NCBI GenBank assembly: GCA_002104935.1
Contig: MCGT01000007.1
Coordinates: forward strand, 558,001 to 622,000
Direction: 5' to 3'
DNA from: Hesseltinella vesiculosa
Lineage: Eukaryota > Mucoromycota > Mucoromycetes > Mucorales > Cunninghamellaceae
Length of the DNA stretch: 64,000 bases
How positions within the stretch are numbered: the first letter of the stretch is position 1; the number at the start of each line of letters is the position of its first letter. Of this stretch, positions 1 through 10,781 are shown in pieces. The notes below the pieces were generated by a model, which saw only the letters and a program-made list of their open reading frames with translations, was not told where the DNA came from and did not search any database. The translations under genes and the position numbers were made by a program.

Positions 1-283
1 TAACTTTCTCGTGCACTAGAAAACAATTTAGCGGTTCCCGCCGCCAAAGATGGCGCAAATCCAGTATCCCATTTCCTTCAATGATCCGGAGTTTTAGACA
101 AAACCTTTTGTCTCAACATTTAATGCTCGTGTGCAAAATTTGAAAAAAAAAAGTTGACTGCTGTTAAGTGAGTTAACCACTCAGTACAGACGTTGCCGGC
201 TTTTCGTCGGAGCTCTTTTTTTTTTTTTTTTTTTTTGGCCCCTGGGGTTCTTGCACTCTTTCAATTCCCAGATCTTGAATAAA
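1..283. promoter_or_regulatory. Upstream region of MEF2 with poly(T) tract
   Basis: This stretch lies directly upstream of the MEF2 start codon at 284. It contains an uninterrupted run of 21 T at 216-236 and no ORF that looks coding. Similar A/T homopolymers sit upstream of many starts in this window, which suggests nucleosome-depleted promoters; that role is inferred. Any gene running off the left edge is not recognisable. Confidence 0.4.
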
Positions 284-2916
284 ATGATCTCATGTTTGCT
301 TGCTCGACCTGGGCGATCGGTGGTGAAGATCAGCCATGACGTGAGCAGTATGCGCTTCTATGCTTCTGGTAAGAATAATGCGTTTTATTTTATTTTGCAT
401 TGTTCTTTAATACGACTAACCACTGCTTGATTTATAAACAGCTTCCAAGGCTTTCAGCACTCCCAAAACCAGAAACATTGGTATCATTGCCCACATTGAT
501 GCAGGTAAACTATATATATATTGTATTGCTTTAATATGCTTCCTCAATGTTGGGGCTTGCGCTGGGCTTGATCATTCATCTCGATCTCATTGACAGGAAA
601 AACGACGACAACAGAGCGCATGCTGTACTACGCCGGCGTGACGAAACGATTGGGCGATATTGACGATGGCGATACCGTGATGGATTATCTCAAGGCCGAG
701 CGAGAACGCGGGATCACGATCAATAGTGCAGCCATCACATTTGGATGGAAAGACCACCGCCTCAACTTGATTGACACCCCTGGTCACGTTGATTTTACCA
801 TGGAAGTCGAACGATCTGTGCGGGTGCTGGACGGAGCCGTGACGATCTTGGATGGCGTGGCAGGTGTCGAAGCCCAAACGGAAACAGTGTGGCGTCAGGC
901 CGATCGATATAGCTTGCCTCGACTGGCATTTGTCAACAAGCTGGACCGCACCGGCGGGGCGTTTGGCCGCACGGTGCAGGAGATCTGGAAGAAGCTGCAA
1001 GCCCGACCGCTGGTCACCCAGCTGCCCTGCTACTATGATGATGCCACACGAAAAGGATGCCTTGCAGCCGTTATAGACGTGGTCGACATGAAGGTGCTGG
1101 AGTGGACGTCGGACGACGGCCATAGCTGGACAGCTACGGCCTTGACGAAGGATGCGCCAACCTACGACGAAGCTGTCCTCGCCCGCACTGCCCTGGTGGA
1201 AACGCTGGCCGAAATGGATGAAGCCATTGTCGATGTCTTTTTCGACCAAGCCGACGGTGACCATATGCAAGTGCCAGCAGTCGCTATCAAGGATGCTATT
1301 CGCAGGGTGACCCTGGACAACAAGGCTGTGCCGGTGCTGTGTGGGTCTGCTTTCAAGAACATTGGCGTCCAGCCTTTGCTGGATGCGATTGTGGACTACC
1401 TGCCGAGCCCCCTCGACCGCCCGGCGGCCTTGGCCACCATCAACGACCAACGCACCCAACTCATGATCCCACTCAAAGAGAATGCCTCGCTCTGCGCCCT
1501 TGCCTTCAAGGTGACCCACGACCCCCGCCGTGGACCAATGGTGTATGTCAAAGTGTACGCCGGCAAGCTTGCTCAGCGCGCCACGCTCTTCAATACCACG
1601 ACACGGTCCAAGGAGCGGGCCAACAAGCTGCTACAGATGTACGCCAAGGACGTCGAAGAAATCCCAGCTATTGAAGCCGGCAACATTGGTGTGATCGTCG
1701 GCCTCAAGCACACTCGTACAGGTGATACCCTGGTGATGGCCAACGACCGACAGGCTGTCAAGACCAATCTCCAGCTCGGCCATATCGATATCCCTAGCCC
1801 TGCCTTCTTTGCCGCCATTGAACCGCACTCGGTGTCGGATGAGCCTGCCGTGGAAGAGGCGCTGCAGCACCTCACCCGTGAAGATCCTTCGCTCAAGGTA
1901 TGGACGGATGAAGACAGTGGCCAGCGGCTGATCAGCGGCATGGGCGAGCTGCACCTGGAAATCGTCAAGGACCGCCTGATCAACGACTTTAAATGCAAGG
2001 CCGACATGGGCAAGATGCGTATCAGTTATCGTGAGAGCTGCCAAGCCGATGGCCTGGCCACGTATCAGTATGACAAAGAAATCCTCGGCAAACGAGCCCG
2101 CGCTAGTGTCACTGTGTCCATTTCCAGTAATCTTGACCAAGAAACCTTGGTAAGAGTGAAAAAAAAAAAAAAAAGGGGCGGACCGGGAAAAAGCTCACCT
2201 TGCATCTTATATGACAGGACGACAATGAAGACAAGGGATGGGCTAGTGAAAGCGGGAACCTATTCAAGATTGACCTGGGTCAGTTTGGCAACGAAGAAAA
2301 CCATCAAGATGGTGCTGGCGAAGGCTGTTTGAGCACAGATGAAATATATCAGGCTGTCCATACTGGGCTGATGTCTGGTTTTGCCCGTGGCGCTGTTCTT
2401 GGGTTCCCATTGACACGTGTCAAGGTGAGAGTGTCCAACCTCGAGTTTTATGGCCCAGAAACCACGGCAGGCGCGATCTCGGCAAGTGTATCGCATGCTG
2501 TGCATCAAGCATTGTCGTCAGCCAGTCCTAACCTGTTAGAACCTATGATGGAAGTGGTGACCGAAGTCCATGAAGCTGACATTGGCCATGTCGTCGCGGA
2601 TCTGTCAGGCACTCGCCGTGGGCACGTGTTAAGCATGGAATCGACCCTGGATGAAAACAGGGATCTGGACAACGCTACCGAAGTGCAAGTGTATGCTCCT
2701 CCTGATGGGGTGGGCTCTACTCAAGGTGAAATTGCTGGCTACAAACCTAAGCACCGTATCAAGGCCCATGTGCCGTTGTCTTCTATGCTAGGCTACTCTA
2801 GTGGCCTGCGCAGTCTGACTGGTGGCAGCGGTAGCTTTTCCATGCGTGTGATTGGCTACGGTGAAATGGGCAAGGATCGTGAACGTGCTGTTGTCAATGA
2901 AATGAAAGGCTGGTAA
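284..2916 (+). CDS. MEF2: Mitochondrial elongation factor G2 / ribosome-releasing factor 2
   Basis: Translational GTPase that, with mitochondrial RRF, splits post-termination mitoribosomes. Exons 284-368, 442-504, 597-2149 and 2218-2916 join in phase to give 799 aa. The N-terminus is basic and hydroxylated, as expected for a mitochondrial presequence. The G1 motif AHIDAGKT is interrupted by intron 2 after the Gly; the switch region RERGITI, the DTPGHVDF G3 motif and the NKLD G4 motif follow, then EF-G domains II-V. The LGDIDDGDTV block and overall similarity favour the EF-G2 (GFM2/MEF2) branch over EF-G1. Intron 3 (2150-2217) carries a long A run just after its donor. The gene converges with the UBE2W-like gene, with stops 194 bp apart. 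Identification is secure; the exact N-terminus is inferred from the ATG and phase. Confidence 0.93.
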
Positions 2917-3109
2917 TCGCTCTCGCTTTCTCTCTCTCTCTTTTTTTTTTTTTTAAGCATCTTTCAATGTAAATAAATCATCTCAGATAAATGGCAGTTG
3001 GGTGGCACTGACACCAAGTTCATGCTCATGATATGGCGTCCTTTTTTATTTCATCGAAAAAAAAAGTCGTAAAAAAAAAGTGATTGTGCATCAATTGATT
3101 GATTCGTAG

Positions 3110-4030
3110 CTATACAGTGTCGTCACTAGAAAATTGATAGGAACAAATGAGCGAAGACGTGATGAAAGGAACGTGCTTACTGAAAGGCCCAAGCGGTTTT
3201 TTTGGGTGATGACTGCGCACTCTTGATATAAAGGTCATTGTCAGGCGGCAATTCTTTTTTGGTGCAGCTTGACAGCATAGACTGGATGGATAAACAGACT
3301 TGAGCAACGGTTTGTACAGGAGACCAATCCTTGTACAAGATATTCAAGCAGATGTGGCCGTTGGAATAGACCTAGTGAAAAAAAAAAAAGAAAACGCTGT
3401 GAGCTGGGTTGCTTATGCAGTCGCACTTTTCGTCTGTGTTGCAAAATTGGTTTACACTGCGTAAAGGAAAAATAAAGCGAGTGAGCTCAAGCTTTCAATG
3501 GTACAAGGATAGAAGGATCAACTTACTGAGGGTGGACGGGGATTTCTGGGCCAATGAATAAGACTTCGGGAGACTCGAGTGGATACGAGGGCGTAAATCG
3601 AAACTGATCATAAAAAAAAATGGAGTTGCTTTTCTATCGCCTTCCTGCACGCTAGTTTTACCTCGAGTCTGAACATTTCACCCTAGGAAAAAAGAAAGAA
3701 AGATAAAAAATTAGGCTTAGCCTGCATCGTTTTTGTTCGCTGTCATACTTCGTACAGGGTTCCGGGAGCACCTCGAAGTCGTAATCGCCAGCTAAAGTAA
3801 AGGAGGGTGAGCTGTCGGTCCATTGGCGTTTCAAAAATACCGTTTAAAGTCTTCAGCTTGTTCAACAATGACCCCTTCCAAAGGATTGGTATTGAGATCT
3901 AGAACATTCATGTCAGATGCTTTGGTTTCCGGGTATCTCTTGTTCCTTTTTTTTCTCGGTCTTTTTTTTTCACTGTCGTATTACCCCGAAGCTCTTTACT
4001 GAGGCGTTTAGAGAAGAGGGTTTTCGACAT
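3110..4030 (-). CDS. UBE2W-type ubiquitin-conjugating enzyme E2
   Basis: E2 enzyme of the UBE2W/Ubc16 class, which in animals ubiquitinates protein N-termini. Exons on the minus strand: 4030-3985, 3919-3841, 3791-3749, 3682-3662, 3603-3527, 3456 (one base), 3371-3181 and 3125-3110, giving 157 aa (human UBE2W is 151). The UBC core shows RGAPGTLYE, the HPHVYSNGHICL active-site block with catalytic Cys about residue 97, then DWSP and CLSI, and ends FHDDTV, like the family terminus. A frame-consistent HPHVYSNGH requires a single T exon at 3456 between two normal-length introns (70 and 84 nt) with good splice sites; without it the frame stops exactly at the catalytic region. Exon 4 is only 21 nt. 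Family call is strong; the 1-nt exon is inferred from frame and conservation. Confidence 0.88.
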
Positions 4031-5020
4031 GGATCAACAATGGGATATAAGGAGATGTACACTACACGTACAAAGAGGAGGGGCAGAGGGAAAAGTAAAA
4101 GCACAAGCCGAAAATAGAAGCTAAACGTCGAGTTTGAACAATGAAAAAAAGTGAGAGTGAAAAGAAAAAGAAAAGCAGAAGTGCATGAGAAAAAAAATAA
4201 AAAAAGCCCGGAGTTTTGGTTTTTTGACCTTTCTCAATGGAGGGCAAAAACGAGAGGATGTGCGTGATAGTTGCAATCAACATTTTCGTGTATCCAAATC
4301 GGGGACCGTTGCCCGACTCATGTGTTTTATGTTCATAAAGCACACCATCATTTTAAAGAGCATTCTTTCATAATAAACGAGGACGTTCAGAGACTTCACG
4401 GATACGAACACTAGGGCTTGAAATCGCCCAATAAAATCCATTTTCTGTTTTTGGAAATCGTGCTCTTCCCTCCAGCGGTCTGAGAGGAACAAATTTAGTC
4501 AAGGTCATTTCTCACCATTATGTACTGGTATGCAAAAGTTGGGATGACTTTACTTTGAATAATTTTGCACTGTGATCTTTGATCTTTGCCTGGGGGGTCC
4601 CTGGCGAAATTGACTATCTCGTGCACAGCTTCAATCCCCCCCCCCCGCCTTCCCTTCCTCTTTTTTTTTTTTTGCTATATATTCTGCTTTTTTATTTATT
4701 TTATTTTTCTATGGTTGAGCACCGAACAGATTCGGTAGGTTGATTTGTTTCACTTTTTGTCCCAACCACTCAAAATATTTTTATCATGAATAAAGGTGTC
4801 ATATTTACATGTAGAGCGTACATTTTTTTAATGAAGAAGTGTATCAAATCTAGCCTCCGCACAGACCTTTCAATTTCTGGCTGGTGCTCGTTTTTTTTTT
4901 TTTTTTTTGACGGTATCTCTCAATTCGTATCGCGTAAGAATCTCGATGCTCGTTCGATCGCTACGCCCTTGATATTCTTGTTCAGCCTAGAAATTGTGTC
5001 CAAGTTAGTGTATATTTGGT
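4031..5020. other. Gene-poor intergenic region
   Basis: About 1 kb without a supportable gene. It holds homopolymer runs, including a C-run near 4636-4646 and a T-run near 4890-4908, and only short ORFs. A minus-strand stretch near 4490-4380 reads as about 40 coherent residues but has no start, no recognised family and no clear splice partners. Confidence 0.4.
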
Positions 5021-5886
5021 TCATAGATTCCGCCTCTTACTTAACATTCTTTTAACATCTTCGGGATCGATTGACAAGCTAGCATAACCAACTGCACACA
5101 GACGAATTTTTCTGGCGGTTGCGGCCATGTAGGAAAACATATCTAGCAAGAAAAAAAAAATAAATCTTCGAAGCCATAACCCAGACTTCTGAATTACCTT
5201 GCGTGTTTCCGTCACCATGCTGTAATCTGCCAATGCTGTCGCGGGCCATCAGCCGTGCTCGCGTCACTTTGTCTTCGTACCCAGGGGACTTTCTGACATA
5301 GCCAATACTAGCCCAATTTTCCTGCCTGAATGGGAGACTTGAATGGGTTGGATTTTTCTTCGGCTAATCCTGGGAATAATCTCGAATGGTTAAGCAATGT
5401 TTTTGAAGTGATCGTAGATACCTACTGTGTGTGCATGGTTTAAAGAAATGTAGCTCTCGCCCACATGCCTTGACACCGTTCACTTTTTTTTTTTTTTTTG
5501 CAAAATATTTACCAAAATAATCGTGGTGCTTATTCAGTAACAAGTTGAGCTGTTGCAAAGTCATCGCTTTGTTCAGATTCGGTAGTATTTTTTCCACAGC
5601 GTGGTATATCTGTTTGTTTGTGTCAAGCCTTTTTCGTAAAGCTCAGCATGAGCCAGCCCGGCGATAGGTGGCTCCACCAACAAGAGGGATTCCCACCATT
5701 CTTGTAAAGTCAAACCGTTGTTCCCTACCAGAGGGCTGTGCAGCCGCACCGAGCCCACTTCCTCTTTGGTAAATAAATGTTTGGCCACCTTGACAAGACC
5801 ATCGGTCGCGTAGCTAGCTATTAAAAATAAGTAGCAAGTTACGAAAAAGCAGCTACGTTTCTTTTATGTTTGCCTGTTTGCGATCC
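5021..5886 (-). pseudogene. Degraded ORF of a dispersed Mucoromycotina-type family (function unknown)
   Basis: Several minus-strand stretches read as one protein in order. The first is about 5820-5630, containing SVRLHSPLVG and QEWWESLL. The next is about 5635-5512, containing ILPNLNKA and LLNKHHDYFG. Then come about 5320-5206, with IGYVRKSPGYEDK and RARLMARD, and about 5143-5035, with YASLSIDPEDV. The first two overlap in different frames; a one-base shift in an A run near 5633 would join them. Candidate introns lie before the first block and at about 5205-5144. The combination of YVRKSP followed by an xYAxLSxD motif resembles a repetitive ORF family I recall from Mucorales genomes; this is memory, not a search. 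I cannot give a function. It may be a pseudogene or a gene carrying a sequencing indel. Confidence 0.4.
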
Positions 5887-6110
5887 GTCAGATGAGCTGC
5901 TTTTTTGTTTCGAAGGCATTGGCGTTTACAGGGTACCAAATCAAACACAAAACGTATCATTATTTCGTTCATATGCACTCCACAATTAATTACCATTGTC
6001 TTCTGTGTCAGATTGTGGTGGACTTGTTGGAGGTGCTGCGGGATAAGTTTTGTTTTTGAACGGATTTTTCGCGATGATTGTTTGGCTTGTGCAAAAGGTT
6101 CCAGATGGTC

Positions 6111-6213
6111 TTCTCTCCGAGCACCTTCAAATTTGGCATGGTGATAGTAGGTGATGAGTGATGAGGATGACTAAAATTTAAGCCTTGATAGATCACTGAT
6201 TGACGAGCTAGAG
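6111..6213. repeat. Direct repeat, copy 1 (~103 bp)
   Basis: This segment is repeated at 6243-6344 with roughly 85% identity by eye; the last ~45 bases (from agccttgatagatc to gagctagag) are identical. Read on the minus strand, copy 1 has an ATG followed by PNLKVLGEKT, which could be the 5' end of a gene running towards the relic at 5886-5021. Confidence 0.7.
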
Positions 6214-6242
6214 CTCTTTACTTTTTTTTTTTCAAAATAAAG

Positions 6243-6344
6243 TTCCTCCGATCAGCTTCACATTTGGCGTGGCGGTAGTAGGTGATAAGTGATGATGATG
6301 GCTAAATTTTAAGCCTTGATAGATCACTGATTGACGAGCTAGAG
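6243..6344. repeat. Direct repeat, copy 2 (~102 bp)
   Basis: Second copy of the 6111-6213 segment, offset by about 131 bp. On the minus strand the ATG of copy 1 corresponds to ACG here, so this copy has lost the putative start codon. Confidence 0.7.
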
Positions 6345-6432
6345 TTGAACTACTTATGTAAGTCACTCCGAATGGTAACTCTGCCATTAAGCCAACAGCA
6401 ATTTTCCTTTTTCATGAGTGGGTGCTATGTCA

Positions 6433-6590
6433 AGCAGCAGAGACCTATCACCTTTTGAGAGTCCTGCCTCCTTTTAGAGACCATCCACCTTTGGCCACCT
6501 CTCAGCAGAGACATGTCACCTTTTCAGAGACATGACGCCTTTTCAAAGACTTGATCAGCAGACACTTGTTACCTCAAAAGACTTGCCAGC
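6433..6590. repeat. Degenerate CAGAGACATG-CACCTTTT repeat
   Basis: A loosely periodic region built from variants of a cagagacatgtcaccttttc unit, spaced roughly 25-35 bp and including two near-perfect neighbours at about 6503-6545. It lies in the intergenic region downstream of FOL1. No ORF uses it. Confidence 0.5.
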
Positions 6591-6775
6591 TTTCAACAAT
6601 GGAATTATATTGTAGTTTATTAATCGAGTACATCTAACCTGCGCACATAAGCGAAACTACCGGTATATACAAAAAAAAAAAAAAAAAGTCAAACCAAATG
6701 CTAAGCCTAGCAAGATGGGATCAAAAACACAAAATAAGCGGATGCTTGGAGTAAAAGAGAGAGCTGCTTCAGTGC

Positions 6776-9043
6776 CTAATCCGTGTTCTTCCACACAGCA
6801 TCACACATGCGGGCGGTTTCGACCATTGGACGCACATCATGGACACGGAGGATATTGGCTTTGCCAGCGATGCTTGCGGCAACAGCAGCAGCAGTGCCAT
6901 AGGAGCGTTGGTTGGGTTGATCGACGCCGGTGATCTTGCCTATGAACTTCTTCCGGCTAGGGCCAACCAGCATCGGGAAGCCTTCGAGGAGAGCATCGTC
7001 GGCCACCATATCACCCAAGTGACGAAGGATCTTCAGGTCTTGATCGACAGTTTTGGCAAAGCCGACACCAGGGTCCAGCACCATGTTCCAGCGATACACC
7101 CCGGCAGCAAGGGCGCGCTGGACGAGGCCATAGATGTCTTGACAGATCACCTGAACAACGTCGTCTTCATAGGTGGTGTTGGTCTTGTTCATCATGGTAT
7201 GTGCGTCGCCACGCATGTGCATCAGACACACAGGAGCCTTGGACTTGGCCATGACTTGCAGCATGCGGGGATCACGTGTGCCGCCGCTGATGTCGTTGAT
7301 CATGTCGGCGCCAGCAGCCAAGGCAGCCTCGGCCACCGAAGCGCGGAAGGTGTCGATGGAGATGGGCAGAGCAAAGCCTTGCTGGCGTAGTTGTGTGATC
7401 ACGGGCACGACGCGGCGGATCTCTTCGTCTTCTGGGAAGGTGTCGTCAGCACCTGGGCGGGTAGACATGCCGCCAATGTCGATGATATCTGCGCCTTGTT
7501 CTTGCATGGAGAGGGCAGCCTGCACAGCCTTGCCGACGTCGATATAGTCGCCACCGTCCGAGAAGCTGTCGGGAGTTGTGTTGAGAATGCCCATGATGTA
7601 GGTCTGCTTGTGCCATGGCCAGAGCGAGCGTTGCTGGTGCTGGATGGGAATCACTTTGTTGATCTGGACCAGACCTTCCTCTGATTCGGCCTTGACTTTC
7701 AGCAGTTGTGACAGTAGCTGGCCGCAGGTTTTGTACAGGCGCGGGTGTTCGACATCCTTGGCGACGTCACAGAGAGGATAGAGCACGAATTCACGTTCCT
7801 GGAGGCTGGCATGGGGGATGATCAGGTCGGGCGTGTTGAGGACCAGGTTGTTGTAAAAAAGAATGTCGAGATCGATGGGGCGAGGCGCATTGCGGAAGCT
7901 GGCTTCCCGGCCCATTTGCTCTTCAATGGCCTTGAGTTGGGCGAGCAAGGCAGGAGGGTCGAGGCTGGTGGCGACTTTGCAGACGGCGTTCAAAAAGGCA
8001 GGCTGTTCAGTGTAGTACATGGGCGGTGTTTCGTACAAGAAGCTGGTATCGACGACCACGCATTGAGCTTGTGATTCCAGCAGGTCGAGGGCTTGATGCA
8101 GATGAGCGACCCGGTCGCCCAGGTTCGAGCCAAGGGCAAGATAGGCAGTGTGGGCATAGTCGGGAGGGATGTCCTTGCCTTGGGTTTGCTGGGTCAACAC
8201 GCCGTGGATATGGGCGTGGCCAGCCTTGCGTTCTTCTTCCAGGACTTGCTGCAGCCACTGGCGATCGCGGGTGACTTCCATGCCAGAGGCATCGGCAAAC
8301 AGGATGGCACTGGGCTTTTCCAGACACACACGGATCTTGTTGATGTGGCACTTTTCCAGAGCCACACGAGCGACGGCGACGGCAAAGGCTTCCAAGGTTT
8401 TGAAGCCCGAGGCTTCGATGTAGCGCGTAAGGGTACGAACCAGGGTGCGCAGGTGGTAGGACTGTGAGGAGGAGGCAACAGCTGGGGAGGCCGGGTAAAG
8501 GAGCGTGGAGGGGTAGATGGTCAGGTTGACAATGACGATCTGTTTTTCCTCTCGTTCCCAAGGGTTGACGCCGATGATGGTGTGGAGCTTCAGGTCTTTG
8601 ACAAACAGCATGTCTTCATAGCCGAGTTTGGACACGTCGCCCAAAGTATCAGTGACGGCTTCGTCGGAAAAGTCTTGACGGGTGCGGGACAGTTGGATAC
8701 CAGAGGCAGCCGCATGTAAAAGCGCCTTAGGCTGCTCAACTTTGACCATGGTGCGCTCGGCTCCAAAATGCACACAGCACAGTTTGACGACCGCATGAGC
8801 AAGGGCTTCCAAAGACTGGTAGGTGTTGGTTTCGGCCAGTTTGGTGATCCCTTTCGTAACATGGCCATAATGGATAGAGTTAGTGACGTGATCGGTGTCG
8901 CCAGCAGCGGTGATGTCCGTGTAAAGCCAGACGCTGATAACCACAGGCTGGGACTTGGCGCGCTGCCAGGAGTCCACACCCGTGACATTGCGCACCGTTA
9001 GATTCTTGATGAGGATCTTATCGAGTTCCTTGACTGATTCCAT
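6776..9043 (-). CDS. FOL1: Trifunctional folate synthesis protein (DHNA-HPPK-DHPS)
   Basis: One uninterrupted 755-aa ORF carrying three consecutive folate-pathway activities: dihydroneopterin aldolase, hydroxymethyl-dihydropterin pyrophosphokinase and dihydropteroate synthase. Domains in order: two tandem DHNA-type (FolB) repeats, about residues 5-125 and 135-275; HPPK from about 300 with ALGSNLGDR and later RPIDLDIL; DHPS from about 485 with GILNTTPDSFSDGG, the DIGGMSTRPGA block and a C-terminal GPSRKKF. This is the usual fungal architecture and length. DHPS is the sulfonamide target. The start at 9043 follows a poly(A/T) block (A22 on the plus strand at 9088-9109). It is one of very few intronless long genes here. 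Identification is secure. Confidence 0.97.
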   Translation of the reverse strand: MESVKELDKILIKNLTVRNVTGVDSWQRAKSQPVVISVWLYTDITAAGDTDHVTNSIHYGHVTKGITKLAETNTYQSLEALAHAVVKLCCVHFGAERTMVKVEQPKALLHAAASGIQLSRTRQDFSDEAVTDTLGDVSKLGYEDMLFVKDLKLHTIIGVNPWEREEKQIVIVNLTIYPSTLLYPASPAVASSSQSYHLRTLVRTLTRYIEASGFKTLEAFAVAVARVALEKCHINKIRVCLEKPSAILFADASGMEVTRDRQWLQQVLEEERKAGHAHIHGVLTQQTQGKDIPPDYAHTAYLALGSNLGDRVAHLHQALDLLESQAQCVVVDTSFLYETPPMYYTEQPAFLNAVCKVATSLDPPALLAQLKAIEEQMGREASFRNAPRPIDLDILFYNNLVLNTPDLIIPHASLQEREFVLYPLCDVAKDVEHPRLYKTCGQLLSQLLKVKAESEEGLVQINKVIPIQHQQRSLWPWHKQTYIMGILNTTPDSFSDGGDYIDVGKAVQAALSMQEQGADIIDIGGMSTRPGADDTFPEDEEIRRVVPVITQLRQQGFALPISIDTFRASVAEAALAAGADMINDISGGTRDPRMLQVMAKSKAPVCLMHMRGDAHTMMNKTNTTYEDDVVQVICQDIYGLVQRALAAGVYRWNMVLDPGVGFAKTVDQDLKILRHLGDMVADDALLEGFPMLVGPSRKKFIGKITGVDQPNQRSYGTAAAVAASIAGKANILRVHDVRPMVETARMCDAVWKNTD

Positions 9044-9268
9044 GATTAATCAAGTAAAAAAAAAAAAAAATTAAGGGAAGTGAAGAGAAAAAAAAAAAAA
9101 AAAAAAAAACCGCAACCCTTTTGTACTCCGCTCTTTTTTTTTCAATGATGTGACTTTTTCAGAGAGGCATCTGATTGACTGATTTTGGTGATCCTAGATC
9201 TTGGCGTCAGCCAACCAACGCATTTGCATGAAAAATCTTTTTTTATTTCCATGCCAATCTTCATGTGT

Positions 9269-10781
9269 TCAGTTTGCAGACACGATATGTCCGATTTGCA
9301 AGAGCATGTTTAGCAGCTGGACATGCTCATCAGCCCCATGGACCAGACGAATGTCCGTTGTACCTAAGATCTGGGCGATCTTGGATTGTTGTAGGGTTGT
9401 CAATGTGAGACCTTGGTTCTTACCAAGGATGTCATTCAGCTAAGAAACAAAGAAATGAGTCTCCGCCGTCCATGCTTCACGATATGTTTTACCTGAGACA
9501 TAATGAATTCAGCAGAATAGCCTTCGTTCATCAACTCTTGCACTTGGTCCTTGATGTCAGTTGTGTTGCCATTTTGAATCGTTTCGATCAACTTGTTCAT
9601 CACCGAGTCAGGCACAATCTACCATAATAAAAGTTATTTCCTGAAAGGGGTAGTCAGAGGAGAGAGCTTACACCGGCCATGCGATTGATTGTGTCGGGGG
9701 TGATCTCCTTGCCTTGATGCAGGTTGGCTCCACTTTGCAAATAAGTGATGGCTTTTCGAAGATCGCCGTTGGAGGCTTTGATCAGTGCTTGCAAGGTCTG
9801 GAAAGGAAACAGGAATGAATATGACTTCGGCTTGATTTAAAATATAAAACGTTTGGCTTTACCCCACTGCCCAGGGCTACATTTTCCTTGTCAGCAATGA
9901 TGTTCAGCCGTTCGGATAGTTGCTCCAGAGGTAGAGACTTGAACCGGAATTTAGCACAGCGAGACGTAATAGGTTCAATGATGCTGGGTACAAAAAAGAA
10001 AAAAGGGTTGAGTGCTTGCAGTGAGAGAGAAGAGAACGACGTACCGACTGACATAATTACAAATAATACAAAAGCGAGTGGTTTTTGAATAGGTTTCCAT
10101 GGTACGACGCAAGGCGGATTGGGCATCACGAGTCATGGAGTCAGCTTCATCCAAAATCACAATTTTGAAGGCTGGGCAAGGGTATTTGCTATCACTGAAG
10201 AAACATGTAAGTCAGGAGATTCCTAAAACGCGGTTGGAGGGTTTGGGACGTACATATCGCTTGTGGTCAGGGTGGTTCTGGCAAAGTTCTTGATGCTATC
10301 TCGCACAACACTGATCCCTCGTTCATCAGAAGCATTGAGTTCAAGCACCCGAGATTTGATCATTTTGGGTCTGCCAAAAGAAATGAAATGAGTCGACATT
10401 TTCAAAAGGTGCGTTCGATGGTATGTTACCCATAAAGTTGATGGGCAAGGGCCAAGATCGTCGAAGTTTTACCAGTGCCTGGGGGTCCATAAAACAGCAA
10501 ATGAGGCAGCTACATAAATAAGTGGATGAGACCTTTTGTGATTAAGCATGATTAGTGATAACCTACATTGTCTGAATGTAAAGCTTTCTTCAGAACGCTG
10601 ACAGCTTGTTCTTGTGAAGCAATGTCATCGATAGTTTTGGGTCGACTAAGTAAAATCGTTGAGCATGGCCAGAAGGATGCATAAGAGAGTCTTACTATTT
10701 TTCAACCCATGGTTTGACATGTTCTTTATCAGCTGGTTTGTTGGCTGTGTTGTTGCTGGCGTAGGCTTGGAAAAAGTTCAT
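9269..10781 (-). CDS. RFC2: Replication factor C small subunit (yeast Rfc2 / human RFC4 type)
   Basis: AAA+ subunit of the RFC clamp loader that places PCNA on primer-template DNA. Nine exons: 10781-10696, 10645-10567, 10509-10430, 10370-10254, 10194-10045, 9983-9863, 9797-9672, 9618-9493 and 9439-9269, giving 351 aa. Visible motifs: WVEKYRPK at the start of the RFC box region, Walker A GPPGTGKT, the NASDERG block, Walker B ILDEADSM, sensor region ICNYVSR and the SRC motif TSRC, then the C-terminal collar. The pattern of [19 protein letters not shown] favours human RFC4 (yeast Rfc2). It is divergent from SLA2, with 206 bp between starts. All splice junctions keep phase. Confidence 0.93.

Noticed and set aside
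587..1519. 310-aa minus-strand ORF
   Set aside because: It is the antisense shadow of the GC-rich MEF2 exon and has no family signature.
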